Assembly (NCBI GenBank): GCA_963575745.1
Contig: CAUYUJ010020177.1
Span: forward strand, 82,501 to 146,500
DNA: 64,000 bases
Reading direction: 5' to 3'
Source of the DNA: Prorocentrum cordatum
Taxonomy: Eukaryota > Sar > Dinophyceae > Prorocentrales > Prorocentraceae
Part shown: positions 31,466 through 42,356 of the stretch, one piece after another
Position numbering within the stretch: position 1 is the first letter of the stretch
Layout: each line of letters begins with the position of its first letter
The notes under the pieces: generated by a model
The model's input: the letters and a program-made list of their open reading frames with translations, nothing else
Database searches by the model: none
Told to the model about the DNA's origin: nothing
Position numbers and translations under genes: made by a program

Positions 31466-32505
31466 GTATCCTGTGCCGGCTAGAGGACGTGCCTCTCTCT
31501 CCATCACTCCGACTGCTGCCCAAGCTTTGGGGAAGGGCCTGGGTGGGAAGGTGCCGCCGAGCATCTGTGCTCCGCCAATGTCCGTTCTCTTTTTTTTTTA
31601 AAAAAAAAAAAGTACCATCCAGGTGTTGCTCTCTAAGACAGCATCTCGTCTCTGACAGTACCCTGCTGCACGGATGAAGGACTCTCCTCACCGAACCACC
31701 ACCTTTTTCCCAGGCCTGAAATCCCATCTCTCGCGCCGTAGGCAATACTCCGTGCCTCCCCTGCAGCCACCCGCTGCCGCTGTTCCACTCTGTTCTCTAT
31801 CCTGTTGTCTAGGCATCGAGCGTTTCTGCCTTAGCATGAATGAATGAATGAGCAGGAGGAGGAGATGGAGGAGGCGGAGGAAGACAAGGAGGAGCGAGGG
31901 AGGCGCGTCGAGGGAGAGGGCATATGATAGAAATGGGCACGATCGATCGCGAAGCGAGGCAACGTTACCGAAGCACACCAGCACAAGCACTCGGCTCGGC
32001 AGGACAGCGGGGAGAGGGTGAGGGAAATAGAGGCCGACGGAGGGGGGAGGACGGTGACCGGGGGACCAGGCACCAGGAAACCCGCTGCTGGCTTTCCTGG
32101 CGCGGGGGGTCGCTGGGAGCGGCCATGCAATTCTCGAGGAAGCTGCCCGGCACCAGCTGGGTTCAGCGGCTCGCGCAGCCCCCCTTTCCCACCCATCGCA
32201 TCTCGTCTCGTCCACCCCAAGAATAAGTGGCGCTATTCGAAACCTACCCCCACCAACCCTCGATTCCCCTGAATCGATGGGAGGCAAGGGTAGGGCTCGG
32301 ATTTCACAACGTGTTCGACGAAGTCCGAGCCCCATCCTGGATACCGGCCGCCCTTCGAGTCGTCTGAACCGTTGATCGGCGAGTGCAGCGTTCGGATTTC
32401 TCCTCCGAGAGAAGGGACATACATGAGAACAAAAAATCATTCGAGAACGAGCCTGCATCAAGTGGTGGAGATACAGGCAGGGGGAGAGGGGAAGGGACCG
32501 GGTAC
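31466..32505. other. Unassigned 1.0 kb
   Basis: Contains a T-run/A-run junction at 31590-31612, a GGA-rich tract at 31850-31905 and a minus-strand frame of 280 codons with no domain I know. No support for a gene. Confidence 0.5.
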
Positions 32506-32509
32506 AGTC

Positions 32510-32695
32510 GGACCTGGGCCAGAAGAACATCCCTCAAGATCATGAGACTCTCCGCCGACCAAAATACACAGAACATCCAAGGGTACCCTCTCAAGGATGC
32601 GCAGGAGCATCTCCAACAAACACGAAGAACCTCAGTGTACCCTCCCCGAACTGACCTCGATCTTATATCTCGGACTGACTGCACTTCAGATGGAC
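32510..32695 (+). repeat. Dispersed repeat N, copy 1
   Basis: GGCCAGAAGAACATCCCTCA, AGACTCTCCGCCGACCAAAA, ACATCCAAGGGTACCCTC, GGATGCGCAGGAGCATC, ACCTCGATCTTATATCTCGG. Copies at 44097-44245, 54243-54395 and 55063-55245, all on the plus strand. Confidence 0.75.
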
Positions 32696-32699
32696 TGAT

Positions 32700-33440
32700 C
32701 TCTTCAACCCGCGTGCCCCACCCCCTCCCTGAAGGGCAAAGTTTCGTCCTGGATCCACCTCTGCTGGTCCCAGGGGCCAGAGGAAAACGCTCCTGGAGGC
32801 GGACACGGACTAGAAACTCCAGGAACTGAACATCCTTTCCGCCCAACATGTTTGTTGGTGGTCTCAGAGGTCCCGGCCCCTTCTCGAGGAGCAGCTTTTT
32901 GTCCCCGAGCCACGCCTGCTGGTCTCAGGGGCCAGAGTTGTGGATGCCACGACAGTGGACACCCTAACAGTCCTATCATTGACTTTAACATGTGTTTAAC
33001 ATGTCGGAAACATGTTCTAAACATATTTTAAACATTTTTTCATGACAACACAGTTGAAGCATGTTGTAGACACCTGGAAATTATTTGGCAGCATGCCTCC
33101 TCTCCATTGAGAGTCTTCCACAAGGCCAGAGAAGCCTCCCGGAGGCCGAACACGGCCCAGAGCGCTGCAGGAGTGGAGCGTCGAGCCCGCCCGCAGTCTG
33201 GGAAGGAGAGGCGGCCAGTCGAGGCGCCCGGGGAGGCGCGTAAGGGGGGGGGGCGGCGGGGAGGCGCGCAAGGGGCGCGGGAGGCGCATCGAGGAGCGCG
33301 GGACCCAGCATTGAAAAAAATCAAGACGGCAATTTTGCTAAGTTTTTGGCCCTCGCTGGGCCCCCGGACCGTCAAAAAAACCAGTCCTGGGGAAAGGGTC
33401 GGGACTTCCAGGGAGCCCGCATTGAAAAAATCAAGACATG
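32700..33440. repeat. Z copies and AACATGT-rich spacer
   Basis: Z-type segments at 32715-32790, 32850-32945 and 33330-33420 (inverted). Between them 32980-33065 repeats AACATGT-like words (AACATGTGTTTAACATGTCG). 33230-33300 is GGCGCG-rich. GCATTGAAAAAA(T)CAAGAC occurs at 33308 and 33419. Confidence 0.6.
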
Positions 33441-33726
33441 GGATGTCCGCGCGGGGGAGGGAGGAGCTGCGGCGCCCGCGCGGGGGAGGGGGAGCGGCAG
33501 GGAGCAGGAGCGGGGCGGAGCGGCAAGGGCAGGGCAAGGGCCAGGCAGGGCGGCGGGGCAGTCGACCGCTCGAGGCTCGGGCGCGGGGGGCGGGCCGGGC
33601 GCCGGGGAGTCGCTGACGCCGCGGCGCCCGCGCACGGCCTCCGCCCAACCGGCTCGCGAGCCCCCTCCTCGCACAGCGGGCCGCGCCTGCAGAGGCAGGC
33701 GCGCCGGGCCGGGCGCGGAGGAGGGC

Positions 33727-34617
33727 CTAGAGGTAGTGCTTCCGCACCACCTGGAGCGCGGCGAAAACCCCGCCGCACAGCAGCGCGGCGCGGGCCGCCG
33801 GGTGCCGCCCCATGCCCCGCACCACCTGGACGTTGGCGTCGCTCCTGGACCAGCCGGAGATCTCCGCGTGGGCGCCCGCGACCCCGCCCCCCGCCACGGC
33901 GCCGACCAGGAAGCCGACGACCGGTGGCGCGTCCACAGGGGGAGGAAGGCGGAGCCCCGAGATCCTGGCGCCTCGACTTGCTCGAGCCGGTCGCCATCGT
34001 CGGGTGTCGTGCCCAGGGACCCTCACAGATCGATGCGGCCCGAAGACTGCCGCAGAAAGAGGTCGTCGTCGAAGGGTGAAGGAGGAGTGAGCCCCGTTCG
34101 GGGCTGCTACGCTGGATCTGGCCGCGGATGAAGAGGGATGAAGCTCTGGTCGTGATTTCTTACGATGCTCCAAGCTATTCGCGCCGTCGGATCTCGGGGG
34201 GAGGGGGCGAGCCCTCTCAGAAGAGGCTCAGAAAGCCCAGGGGGGTCTTCTCCACAATTTGCCATCGCTCGGACGTCCATTCCACGTGCATCCGTTCGAT
34301 CTCGCGAGTGTTTTTCTCTTGCTCGATGATCAAAGATGCTCCTCGCTGGTCCCCGCCACGAAATGCACACGCCCGAGCGATGCCAAGCCAAAGGACGCGG
34401 GGGCTTCTTCGAAGCCCCGTCGCCCTCCGAGAAGGCATGCCCCCTCTCACTGCCCTCATCGGCGCGCCGCCGAGACGAAGGCGTCGGCCGCCTTGGACGA
34501 CTTGTTGTACCCGTCCTTCTTGTCCACGGCGCGGGGGGGGGGAGTTGGCCCCCGGCTGGCACCGCCAGGCTCCCCAAAAAAGCGCCCCGCGTCGTGGGGG
34601 CCCAGGTTCGTGAGCAT
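33727..34617 (-). CDS. Possible spliced host gene, three exon-like segments, glycine-rich membrane C-terminus
   Basis: Three minus-strand stretches look like ordinary protein rather than repeat. (1) 34617-34465: from ATG 34617, NLGPHDAGRFFGEPGG and VDKKDGYNKSSKAADAF. (2) about 34385-34220: RACAFRGGDQRGAS, EQEKNTREIERMHVEWTSER and WQIVEKTPLGFLSL, a charged helix then a hydrophobic start. (3) about 33965-33727: GFLVGAVAGGGVAGAHAEIS, RSDANVQVVRGMGRHPAARA and LLCGGVFAALQVVRKHYL, then TAG. Segments lie in different frames in plausible order, so introns are required; dinoflagellates use non-canonical sites and I could not fix them. An AAG/GTAAAG donor-like site just upstream of 34617 suggests an earlier exon. 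The Gly-rich pair of membrane helices is loosely like Tim17-type proteins, but I do not assign a family. Confidence 0.42.
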
Positions 34618-34689
34618 CGCTTTACCTTGGCCGGCTTGCCCACCTGCGGCAGGCTCGCGCGGCGTCGGCGCGTGCAAAGGTTTTTGACA

Positions 34690-35260
34690 CCGCGTCGATC
34701 GTTCAACTATGAACCGATCGCGGCCCCGATCGTTCAAGGTTTACCGTGCCCCTTAATGCTTCCGCGTCGTTCTATCATGCGGAGTTCAACCATGAACGCC
34801 TTCGCCGGCGTCGACTAGGTGGGGATGTGTGCCTGTTCCGTCGGGTCTCGCGGGGCCTAGCACGACCTCGGGGGGTTGGCTGGTGGGGCTTCGGGGATGC
34901 GGATGGGTTAGACGATGTTGAGTCTGGCGGAGGACGACTCACCCTGATCGGGGCCGAAAGTGAGCCTGGTGGACCCAGCCTTGGAGGTCCCAAGGAGGTG
35001 CGGTGGCAAACCGTAGCGGTGACCTGGAAATCTCTGGAGACCTCACCGCACGGACCGTCACCGCACTGTTTTGGGACCCGAGTCGCCCGAGACGTTCCCA
35101 AAGAACGACACAGGTCCCAAGACCGGGCGGCCACCCCGAACTCCGCACCGACCCACCACACGGTGTCGTCACCACGCCGTTTGGGGGTCCGCGACAGGCT
35201 CCCCTGACGTTCGGGCATTTTCACAGACGTGGCCCCCCAGAGGTCTTTCGCACGGGGGAA
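34690..35260. other. Upstream region with B-like element remnant
   Basis: 34815-34925 shares GTGGGGATGTGTGCCTGTTC and GTCGGGTCTCGCGGGGCCTA with MITE-like element B. CGATCGTTCAA occurs at 34695 and 34727. 34960-35215 is GC-rich without recognised content. Confidence 0.45.
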
Positions 35261-35264
35261 GCGG

Positions 35265-35660
<396 letters not shown>

Positions 35661-36024
35661 CCAAAAACCAGCCACAAACCTGCCGTCGGGCTTTGGCTGC
35701 TCGCGACGCGAGGGGGTCTAGGATTGGGCCTCCAGAGGCTCTGGGTTGTGGCCCTCAAGATCGTCCCCTGGACTTTTCCCAGGGTGCGTTCCGACCACAC
35801 TGTCCACGCGGACCCAACCGTGGCGACGTGGAGACCCAGGAAAGGCCAGCAACGCCCCGGACACTTCGATCCTCGAACCTCGAACCTCCCCCTGTGGAGG
35901 CATGGCGGGGCTGGCCAGTTTCCCCCTCCCCAGATGGACAGGGAGGCCACCCAGTCCTCGGAGCGGGCCCTCTCGTACCTAGAGGCCGCCCGGATGGGGT
36001 CAGCGCAGATGAGGTCGGAGGATC

Positions 36025-36175
36025 AAACACCATCGCCGATGCATCGCCGATGCATCGGCGGTGCACCCGCGACGTCGGCGATGCACTGGCGACGTCGGCG
36101 TGGAGAAAATCGGGCTCCACATCGAGCCGCATCGCTGATGCATCGGCGATGCGGCGCGAGCCTCCGACCCCATCT
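36025..36175. repeat. CATCGGCGATG palindromic repeat cluster
   Basis: GATGCATCGCCGATGCATCG, GCGACGTCGGCGATGCACTG and GATGCATCGGCGATGCGG: short self-complementary units (CATCGCCGATGCATCGGCGATG type) separated by GACGTCGGCG. Gly/Ala-poor His/Met frames are by-products. Confidence 0.75.
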
Positions 36176-36339
36176 GCTCGGACCCATCGGGGAGGCCCAG
36201 AGCACCGCGCCCCGTGCGGCGTGCTCGCCATGCGCACGCCAGGGGGGCGAGACTGGGAGGGGGCGGGGGAGGGCGCCCCGCGCGCGCGCGCCAGGCCGAG
36301 CGCGGCCCTCGCGGAAAACCTGGGCCAAAACGATAACAG

Positions 36340-37100
36340 GTGGTGGTGAGGTTCCCCTGCTTGGAACCTAAATCCCCTCGAGACGTAAAAAAACGACGCA
36401 CGGCTTTGACGTACGGCTTTTCGCTGTCGGCCTCTGGGGGCCCCTACTGGGCCTCGGGACCGCGAAAAACGACTCGGGATGAAAAGCTGGTCCAGGGCAA
36501 GGGGTCGAGATCTCTGAGGGTCGATGTTATGAAAAAAACCGTGTCGGGGGTCTGGGAAGCTCGAAGGCCGAGGGCTTTGGCAGCGCTTCAACCTCCACGG
36601 GCCTCCCGGAGCGCCCTCGTCGCCACGGCTGGACCCGCCTCGAAAGCACGGCCAGAGCAAATCCCAGGAGGAGGTCCGAGGGTCGAGCCCTGACCCGCAG
36701 AAGGCACCGAATCACACCCACGATCAGGTCTGGCCGGGGGCCTTCTGCGGCGGGGGCGGGCGGGCGGGGGGGAGGGGCGGCCTGAACAACAACAAGTAAT
36801 TAAGGATGACCGGGTATGGGCAGCGGTGGCGTCCCGCTTCCAACGTCTCGCACAAGTCCAGACGAAGATGTTTCCCGTTTGCAAGCCCCCGAGGCCGTTT
36901 CCCAGCTCCCGGGACCGTGGGAAAAACAGTTGGGGACGAAGAGGCTGGCCCCTCGGAGGGGTCGAGAGGCCCAAGAGCCCGCGAAGACGAGGGCAGAAAT
37001 GACCAGGGAGAGGAGGCGAGGAGGCGAGGGCGACGAGGCAGAGCCGTCGCCGAGGCGGGCGGCGATGTCTCACCGCCGCTGGATGGGACGCACAAAGACA
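36340..37100. other. Z (inverted) and T (inverted) copies, otherwise unassigned
   Basis: 36425-36535 is Z on the minus strand; 36590-36645 is T on the minus strand. 36660-37100 holds no recognisable gene; minus frames of up to 289 codons lack domains. Confidence 0.5.
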
Positions 37101-37300
37101 TAATATTATATGTCCTCCTTGGAGGCGCGCGCCCGACCCGAACCTGTAGTATACACATCTTGTAGTCAATCGCTTCCCGAGCGGTTTGGCCAGAGAGCGC
37201 CCGCTTAACGACGCATGTACTATAAGATTTCTTGGTGCGCATGTCGCCCCGGGGGGGCGACGCACACATAGTATTAGGATGTTTCGCGGTGACCCGAAAG

Positions 37301-37525
37301 GGGGTCCAGCTGAAAGAGGGTGGTGCAATAGATTTGGGGAAATTGCATCGCAAATGTACTGCGCCGGAGAATTGTATTGCATTGTACTGCAAGTAATGCA
37401 TTGCGCGCGAAAATCCATCGACACATCTGCGACCCGGAAATGTACTGCACGCCCCATATGTACTGCAACCCCACAAATCTACTGCACCAAATCTATTGCA
37501 CCACCCCCTCGTCGCCGGACCCCCC
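37301..37525. mobile_element. MITE-like element C
   Basis: About 35-bp inverted ends. GGTGGTGCAATAGATTT (37319-37335) is perfectly complementary to 37489-37505, and GGGGGTCCAGC/GGGGGTCCGGC extends the match outward. The interior has six spaced copies of a TGTACTGCA-like word (near 37354, 37383, 37440, 37460, 37478, 37490). No coding capacity; no target duplication seen. Confidence 0.65.
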
Positions 37526-37544
37526 CCGGGCCAACCCGAACGTC

Positions 37545-37985
37545 GGGGTGACGCCGATACCGCCACTCCCCGGACCCCTCCCGGAGTAGGTTCTGACTAG
37601 AGTTTCGAGGTGAATCCAGCGGTGGCGACGAGGGCCGCCCAGGAGGCCCAAAAAGGGAAAAACGGCCGAAGGGTAGAGGTATGGGTACCTTTTCCCCTCT
37701 GAATTAAAGTATTGGGATGACGCCGACCCGAAGAGGGGGTCCTGGTGGACGGCGTCGAGCCGGGCTTCAGGGGGTCCGGCACGGGCGGTGGCAGGCCCGG
37801 TCGGGCAAGCGACCTGGGAGGCAGCGCTGGGCCCGCCTGGCAAGGGGGCGCTTGGCTCCCCTCCTTCCCCCTCCTGCTGCCGGTGCTCCGCTCCCCTCCC
37901 TCCATGCCCTCCTTCCCTATGTGATCCCTCCTCGCGTCTTCCGTCGCCATCGTCGTCCTCCACACTCCTTCGTCATCGTCATCGT
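37545..37985. repeat. T copy and 36-bp fragment 5
   Basis: T at 37545-37650 (GATACCGCCACTCCCCGGAC ... GTTTCGAGGTGAATCCAGCG). About four 36-bp family units at 37735-37860 (minus: GPALPPRSLARPGLPPPVPD). Confidence 0.7.
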
Positions 37986-38055
37986 CATCGCCAACAGCAA
38001 AAACAGCCACAACTACAACAACAAGAACAACAACAACAACAACAACAACAACAGC

Positions 38056-38105
<50 letters not shown>

Positions 38106-38310
38106 CCATAACAAGAACGACGAGCACAACAACAGCGACAACAATCAGTTTAATACTGTTCGCTCTTATCTGCTCGCGTGCCAGTCAACACGTATCCCCC
38201 AAACCCTAGATACCCACCCCTTTCGTCTTCGATCGTACCCCAGCAGGGGGATATCTTTCGTACCTGCAACGTGTATTTCGCGCAGCCCCTAAGGCAGGGG
38301 AAAAGAGGAC
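37986..38310 (+). repeat. (CAA)n followed by module S, copy 3
   Basis: CAA tract to about 38140, then ATACTGTTCGCTCTTATCTG, CCCCCAAACCCTAGATACCC, TTTCGTCTTCGATCGTACCC and TGTATTTCGCGCAGCCCCTA, as at 6892-7060. Confidence 0.78.
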
Positions 38311-38344
38311 GGATGGAAGGAAGGGACAAGGGGCGGGCGGGCTG

Positions 38345-38821
38345 CTGGAGCGTGCGTCCTGCATGAATCGCGAGGACGTCTCGAGCGATAGCGCGATTCC
38401 CATATCAATCGTGAGGAAATGCACGGCGAGAGCTTGCTTCCTGAGTGTCGACGGCGCGGCGTCTGAATAAATCCCACCAGCCCTCTGGGCGTGAGTGGTT
38501 TAGGGAGCCCTCTCTGTCCTGAACCCCTTTCTTCCCCTTCGGGGAGGGGTTTATCACTGTTCCCTATTAATAAACACCCCCTCCCCCAGGCGACTGGGGG
38601 CCAACCCAGATCCATGCCAACACCCCCCCACAATCCCTTGTAAAAAACAAAACGAAACACACTCAGCCTCCAAATTCGGAACATGCGCAGCCAACCCGAT
38701 GCGCCCCCCCCCCCACCATCCTTGTCAAAAAACAATACAGAGTACACTTGGCGGAGGCGGCGGCGGCTGCGGCGGCGGCGGCTGCGGCGGCGGCGGCGGC
38801 TGCGGCGGCTGCGGCGGCGGG

Positions 38822-38868
<47 letters not shown>

Positions 38869-39260
38869 CGGTGGCGGCGGCGGCGGTGCGGTAGCGGCAG
38901 CGGCTGCGGCGACGGCGGCAGCGGCGGCGGCGGCGGCGGCGGCGGAGGCGGCGGTGGCGGCAGCGGATTGGCCCCCAGTAGCTACCCATCCAAAGACGAC
39001 TGCTGAATATGCTGAGGCTCGGGCCAGACTCGGGTGCTACGTATGTGTTGGGAGGGCGGGTGGGAGTGAGCGAGACGGCTTGCGGGCGGGGGGGGTATCT
39101 TGACCCCTCCCCCTGTCCCCTCCCCCTGGACCTGGAGAGGCCGTTCTGCGGGTCGTCAGGGCGTCCAAGATGGGCAGCCGAAAAGGCGCCGCATGCTGTA
39201 ATTTCATAGGGTTTCGGGGCCCGACGGGGGGACAGAGAAAAGTGCTCGCCCCTGTTTTGA
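38345..39260 (+). repeat. R unit and block V split by a (GGC)n-bearing insertion
   Basis: R at 38345-38465. V left half 38466-38556 (CCCACCAGCCCTCTGGGCGT to CTTCGGGGAGGGGTTTATC) and right half 39098-39260 (TTGACCCCTCCCCCTGTCCC, GGACCTGGAGAGGC, GGGCGTCC, TTTTGATCGATCGCCTCC). Between them about 540 bp with (GGC)n at 38752-38965 and CTTGT(A/C)AAAAAACAA twice. Block V at 2885-3140 lacks this insertion. Confidence 0.72.
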
Positions 39261-39261
39261 T

Positions 39262-39715
39262 CGATCGCCTCCAAGATGGCCCCAAGAGACCTCCCAGACC
39301 CCCCCAAAGAGCCCCAAGAGGGCCTTAACAGCGCCCCCAGAGAGCCCCAAGGAAGCCCCAAGGGAGCCCCGAGAGGCACCACGGGAACCCCAAAAGGGCC
39401 CAAAGACCTCCAAAATATCCCCAAGAAGGTCCCAGGATACCCCCAAAATGCCTCCAAGAGGCTCCCAGAACGAAAGACCCAGAGAAGTAGAAGGATATAT
39501 GCGTGGGCAGGAGGAGGTGCGCCCGAAAGCCACGACTGCCGGCATGCTTCGCACAAGTTGCTGTTCTGGAATGGGCTGGTGGGGATGCGCGAAGCGTGAA
39601 GAATTGTGAGGAAGTCCCACGCGAGAGCGAGATGTTTGCACAGATTGTAAGCAAGTCCCGCGCAAGAGCGCGATTTGGGAATAAAATGTAAGGAAGTATC
39701 AGACGGGAGCCGTCG
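39262..39715 (+). repeat. CCAAGAGG-type array, module W and R units
   Basis: Array 39262-39475; W (GGAATGGGCTGGTGGGGATG, GCGAAGCGTGAAG) 39570-39600; R units 39600-39715 (AGGAAGTCCCACGCGAGAGC, GGAAGTATCAGACGGGAGCC). Confidence 0.78.
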
Positions 39716-39724
39716 TTGTTGGTG

Positions 39725-40015
39725 TACACCGGGGGCCGACAAACCAGTTCGGTGACACTTCATGTTCCTTGTAAAAAACCCAGTGCGAGCCCAGGGAGAA
39801 GCACATTAATTGAGAAATAGCATGGTTATTGGGCAAGGGGTATCAACAATGATTATTCTGTAGAAATGACAATTCAACATCAAAAAACGACGACAACGAT
39901 GAAGACGACGACGACGACAACCACCACAACAACGAACAACACAACAGCAACGACAACAACAACATCAACAACAGCACAGCAATAACAACACCACCAAAAA
40001 CAACAACAACAACAA
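39725..40015 (+). mobile_element. Module Q, copy 3, and (CAA)n
   Basis: Q 39725-39855 (ACCGGGGGCCGACAAACCAG ... TATCAACAATGATTATTCTG, then AATTCAACATC). CAA/CGA tract 39870-40015. Confidence 0.75.
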
Positions 40016-40808
40016 TCATTTTACCCGAACGCTCAGTGTTCTCCCCAGTGCCAGGGTTTTCTTGCGACACCAGCCAATACCCCCACTTCGTGGGGGGGCC
40101 GTTCAAGCTCTACCAAATATCCAAACGACTCTTCGAGACCACCCACACCCAGCTTCCCGCCCTATGACGTTGGGACACTTCACTTCGTGGCGTGCGGACG
40201 ACCCTGGCTACTACACTGGCGTGGGGTACACACCCACAGAGGTTGATCACATCTGTTACATATGATGTGGTACACGGTACACGTGAGATGGTACGCAGTG
40301 CCAAGATAGTTGGTCACATTTTTGGGGCAAATTCGTGGGGATGCGATTACAGAAGTACATGTGTTACACTGATGTTATACAGTCCCAAGGATGACGCATG
40401 CATTGCTCATAGACTCATGGCGCTATGATCCTAACTCTCAGTGCCCAACGCGCGCGTGCACAGCCAGACGGAGGGAGAGAAACACATGTATACAAGGTTC
40501 GTGACATACGCACGGTCCACCATGTTGTAAACGATCGCATGCACGGTAAGTTCTGAAATTATACGCATGTACAAGCAGACATGCGAGGGAGAAAGGGAGA
40601 TGGCCATCGACAGTTCCAATACGGCTCCAAGGCGGAAGAGGGGGAGGAGGAGCAGGACAAGGAGGAAAGGAGAGAAGCGAGAAAGGAAGAACGCAGACGG
40701 CGCGGCTCTGGACACAAAGGGGTGCCATACTTTCTCCTGCTTTCGCAAACAGGTCCAGTCACACGTAGGGGTATACTCAACCGAATGGTCTTCGCATCCA
40801 GAAGCATA

Positions 40809-41282
40809 CTAAAGGCGCGACGCATCGTCGTCTGCGATGGCGCGGAGCGGGCGCGTGGGTGCCCGGCTGCCTGGCTGATACACGTGCGGGCCTGGCTGAT
40901 ACCCGTGCGGTCCCAGATGCCCAAGCGTGTCTTTCGATGAATACTGCAGTAGCCACGCCGTTGCGACCCTATCTGGCACATACAGTGGTGGATCCAACTG
41001 TCGGAGCGCCCGGCATAATTTGTAAGCGGTATTATACTCGATGCCCAGGTGGCGGATGGCAGACCCGTGCTGCTCCTCCAGCTCCTTGGCGCTAGAAATA
41101 CTGACCTTGCCAGTCACAACCCGATACTTGGCCCACCAAGTCTTGCACGCCTGGTGACTGGCATTGATACCCTTTGCCGCGAGCGCCTGATGCAAATAAT
41201 ACGCACTCTCGCAGTCGGCCAAGGGAGGCCGGGACAGCTCTGCGCCATACTGCTCGTGAAGGTCTTTCGCCGTCAAAGCCAT
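40809..41282 (-). CDS. 157-residue protein with two tandem helix-rich repeats
   Basis: From ATG 41282 (IMALTAKDLHEQ; the longer frame upstream is only CCAAGAGG repeat). Two repeats of about 53 residues can be aligned: LTAKDLHEQYGAEL ... ESAYYLHQALAAKGI ... ACKTWWAKYR, and ISSAKELEEQHGSAI ... NTAYKLCRALRQLDPPLYV ... RVATAWLLQYS. Shared positions: xAK(D/E)LxEQ(Y/H)G, AY(Y/K)LxxAL and W(W/L)xxY. The pattern looks like a small three-helix, possibly helix-turn-helix, unit; I recall similar repeats in dinoflagellate predicted proteins but give no function. The C-terminal 35 residues carry short GxHGYQPGPHVYQPG repeats. It sits between P1 and P2 of element P copy 4, on the opposite strand. No frameshift is visible inside the two repeats. 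Confidence 0.55.
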   Translation of the reverse strand: MALTAKDLHEQYGAELSRPPLADCESAYYLHQALAAKGINASHQACKTWWAKYRVVTGKVSISSAKELEEQHGSAIRHLGIEYNTAYKLCRALRQLDPPLYVPDRVATAWLLQYSSKDTLGHLGPHGYQPGPHVYQPGSRAPTRPLRAIADDDASRL

Positions 41283-41339
41283 GATCCAAGAACACAGGCG
41301 ATACCTTGATCCGAGATGGCTACGGATATGAGCGTGAGA

Positions 41340-41690
41340 GGAAGGGGGGAAGCCTCCTGGGGCCGCTGGGGGTCCTCTTGGGGAAGGGGGGAAGCCTCCT
41401 GGCGCCGCATGGGGTCCTCTTGAGAGGCTTTGGGGGGCTTCTTGAAAGCATGTTGGGGCCTCTTGGGGGCTTATTGGATCCTCCCGGAGGACTCTTGGAG
41501 CCGCTTGGACGCCTCCTGGGGCCATCTTGGGGGCCTCTTGGAGCCAACTTGGAGCCTCTTTGGAACCTCTTGGGGGCCTCTTGGAGTCCTCTTGGGGCCT
41601 CTTGGGACCATCTTGGGCGCCTCTTGCGGCCTCATGGGCGCCTCTTGGGGCCATCTTGAGCGCCTCTTGGGGCCATCTTGGGTTTTAAAG
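41340..41690 (-). repeat. CCAAGAGG-type repeat, opposite strand, inside P copy 4
   Basis: GGGGCCTCTTGGGGGC and GCGCCTCTTGGGGCCATC units, the reverse complement of the family. Confidence 0.85.
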
Positions 41691-42356
41691 ATTCATGAAG
41701 AGCCCGCGGGTGGATTTTGATATTTTTCGGATGAGAAAGTCTTGCGTTTGCATATGTTTTCGGAACATCGCATCTTGAAATTATTGAAATCACATTATGT
41801 TTGGCAGGATTTCGGCACGCGCGCGCGGCGGCCGCGCGCATGTGCACTTCGTGTCATTTTTTGCAAGGGATGGTGGCCCTCGTAGGCTCGCAACCGTTGT
41901 TGCAGAAGGTCGAAGCACCTGAAAAGGTTCCTCGCAAAGGCCCTTTTAACAGAAATGTTTAAAATCTGGTGGGTTTCCTAGGAATCCGCAAGAGCGCGCG
42001 GAAGGACATTTTGACAATTTTTTCTGAGAAAACCATTGGGTTTTTGATGTTTTTATGTTAAAATCGCTACGAAACCTAAGGTTTTGGAAGGATTTCGTCT
42101 TGCGCGCACGAATGTCCACTTTACCTTATTTTTTGCAAGGGATTCTTGCAATTTGATCAAGTAAAAACAAGAATTTTCATTTTCTATTGTTTTTTGCAAG
42201 GGAAAACGAGCGTCAACAAAAAACCGGATCCGGAGCTCATCCACTTTTCTGAAGCTTTCGCGAAAAAATGATGAAAATGTAGCTGCGGCCTAGGCGCGGC
42301 GCAGAGGTCGCGCACCAGGGGTCCCAACAATAATAATTCTTTAGAAGGAATAATGT

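Noticed and set aside
31688-32530. 280-codon minus-strand frame
   Set aside because: No recognisable domain, low-complexity Leu/Ser stretches from a GGA tract, and competing plus-strand frames of similar quality.
37160-37205. tRNA-like string CCCGAGCGGTTTGGCCAGAG
   Set aside because: No cloverleaf can be drawn around it on either strand.
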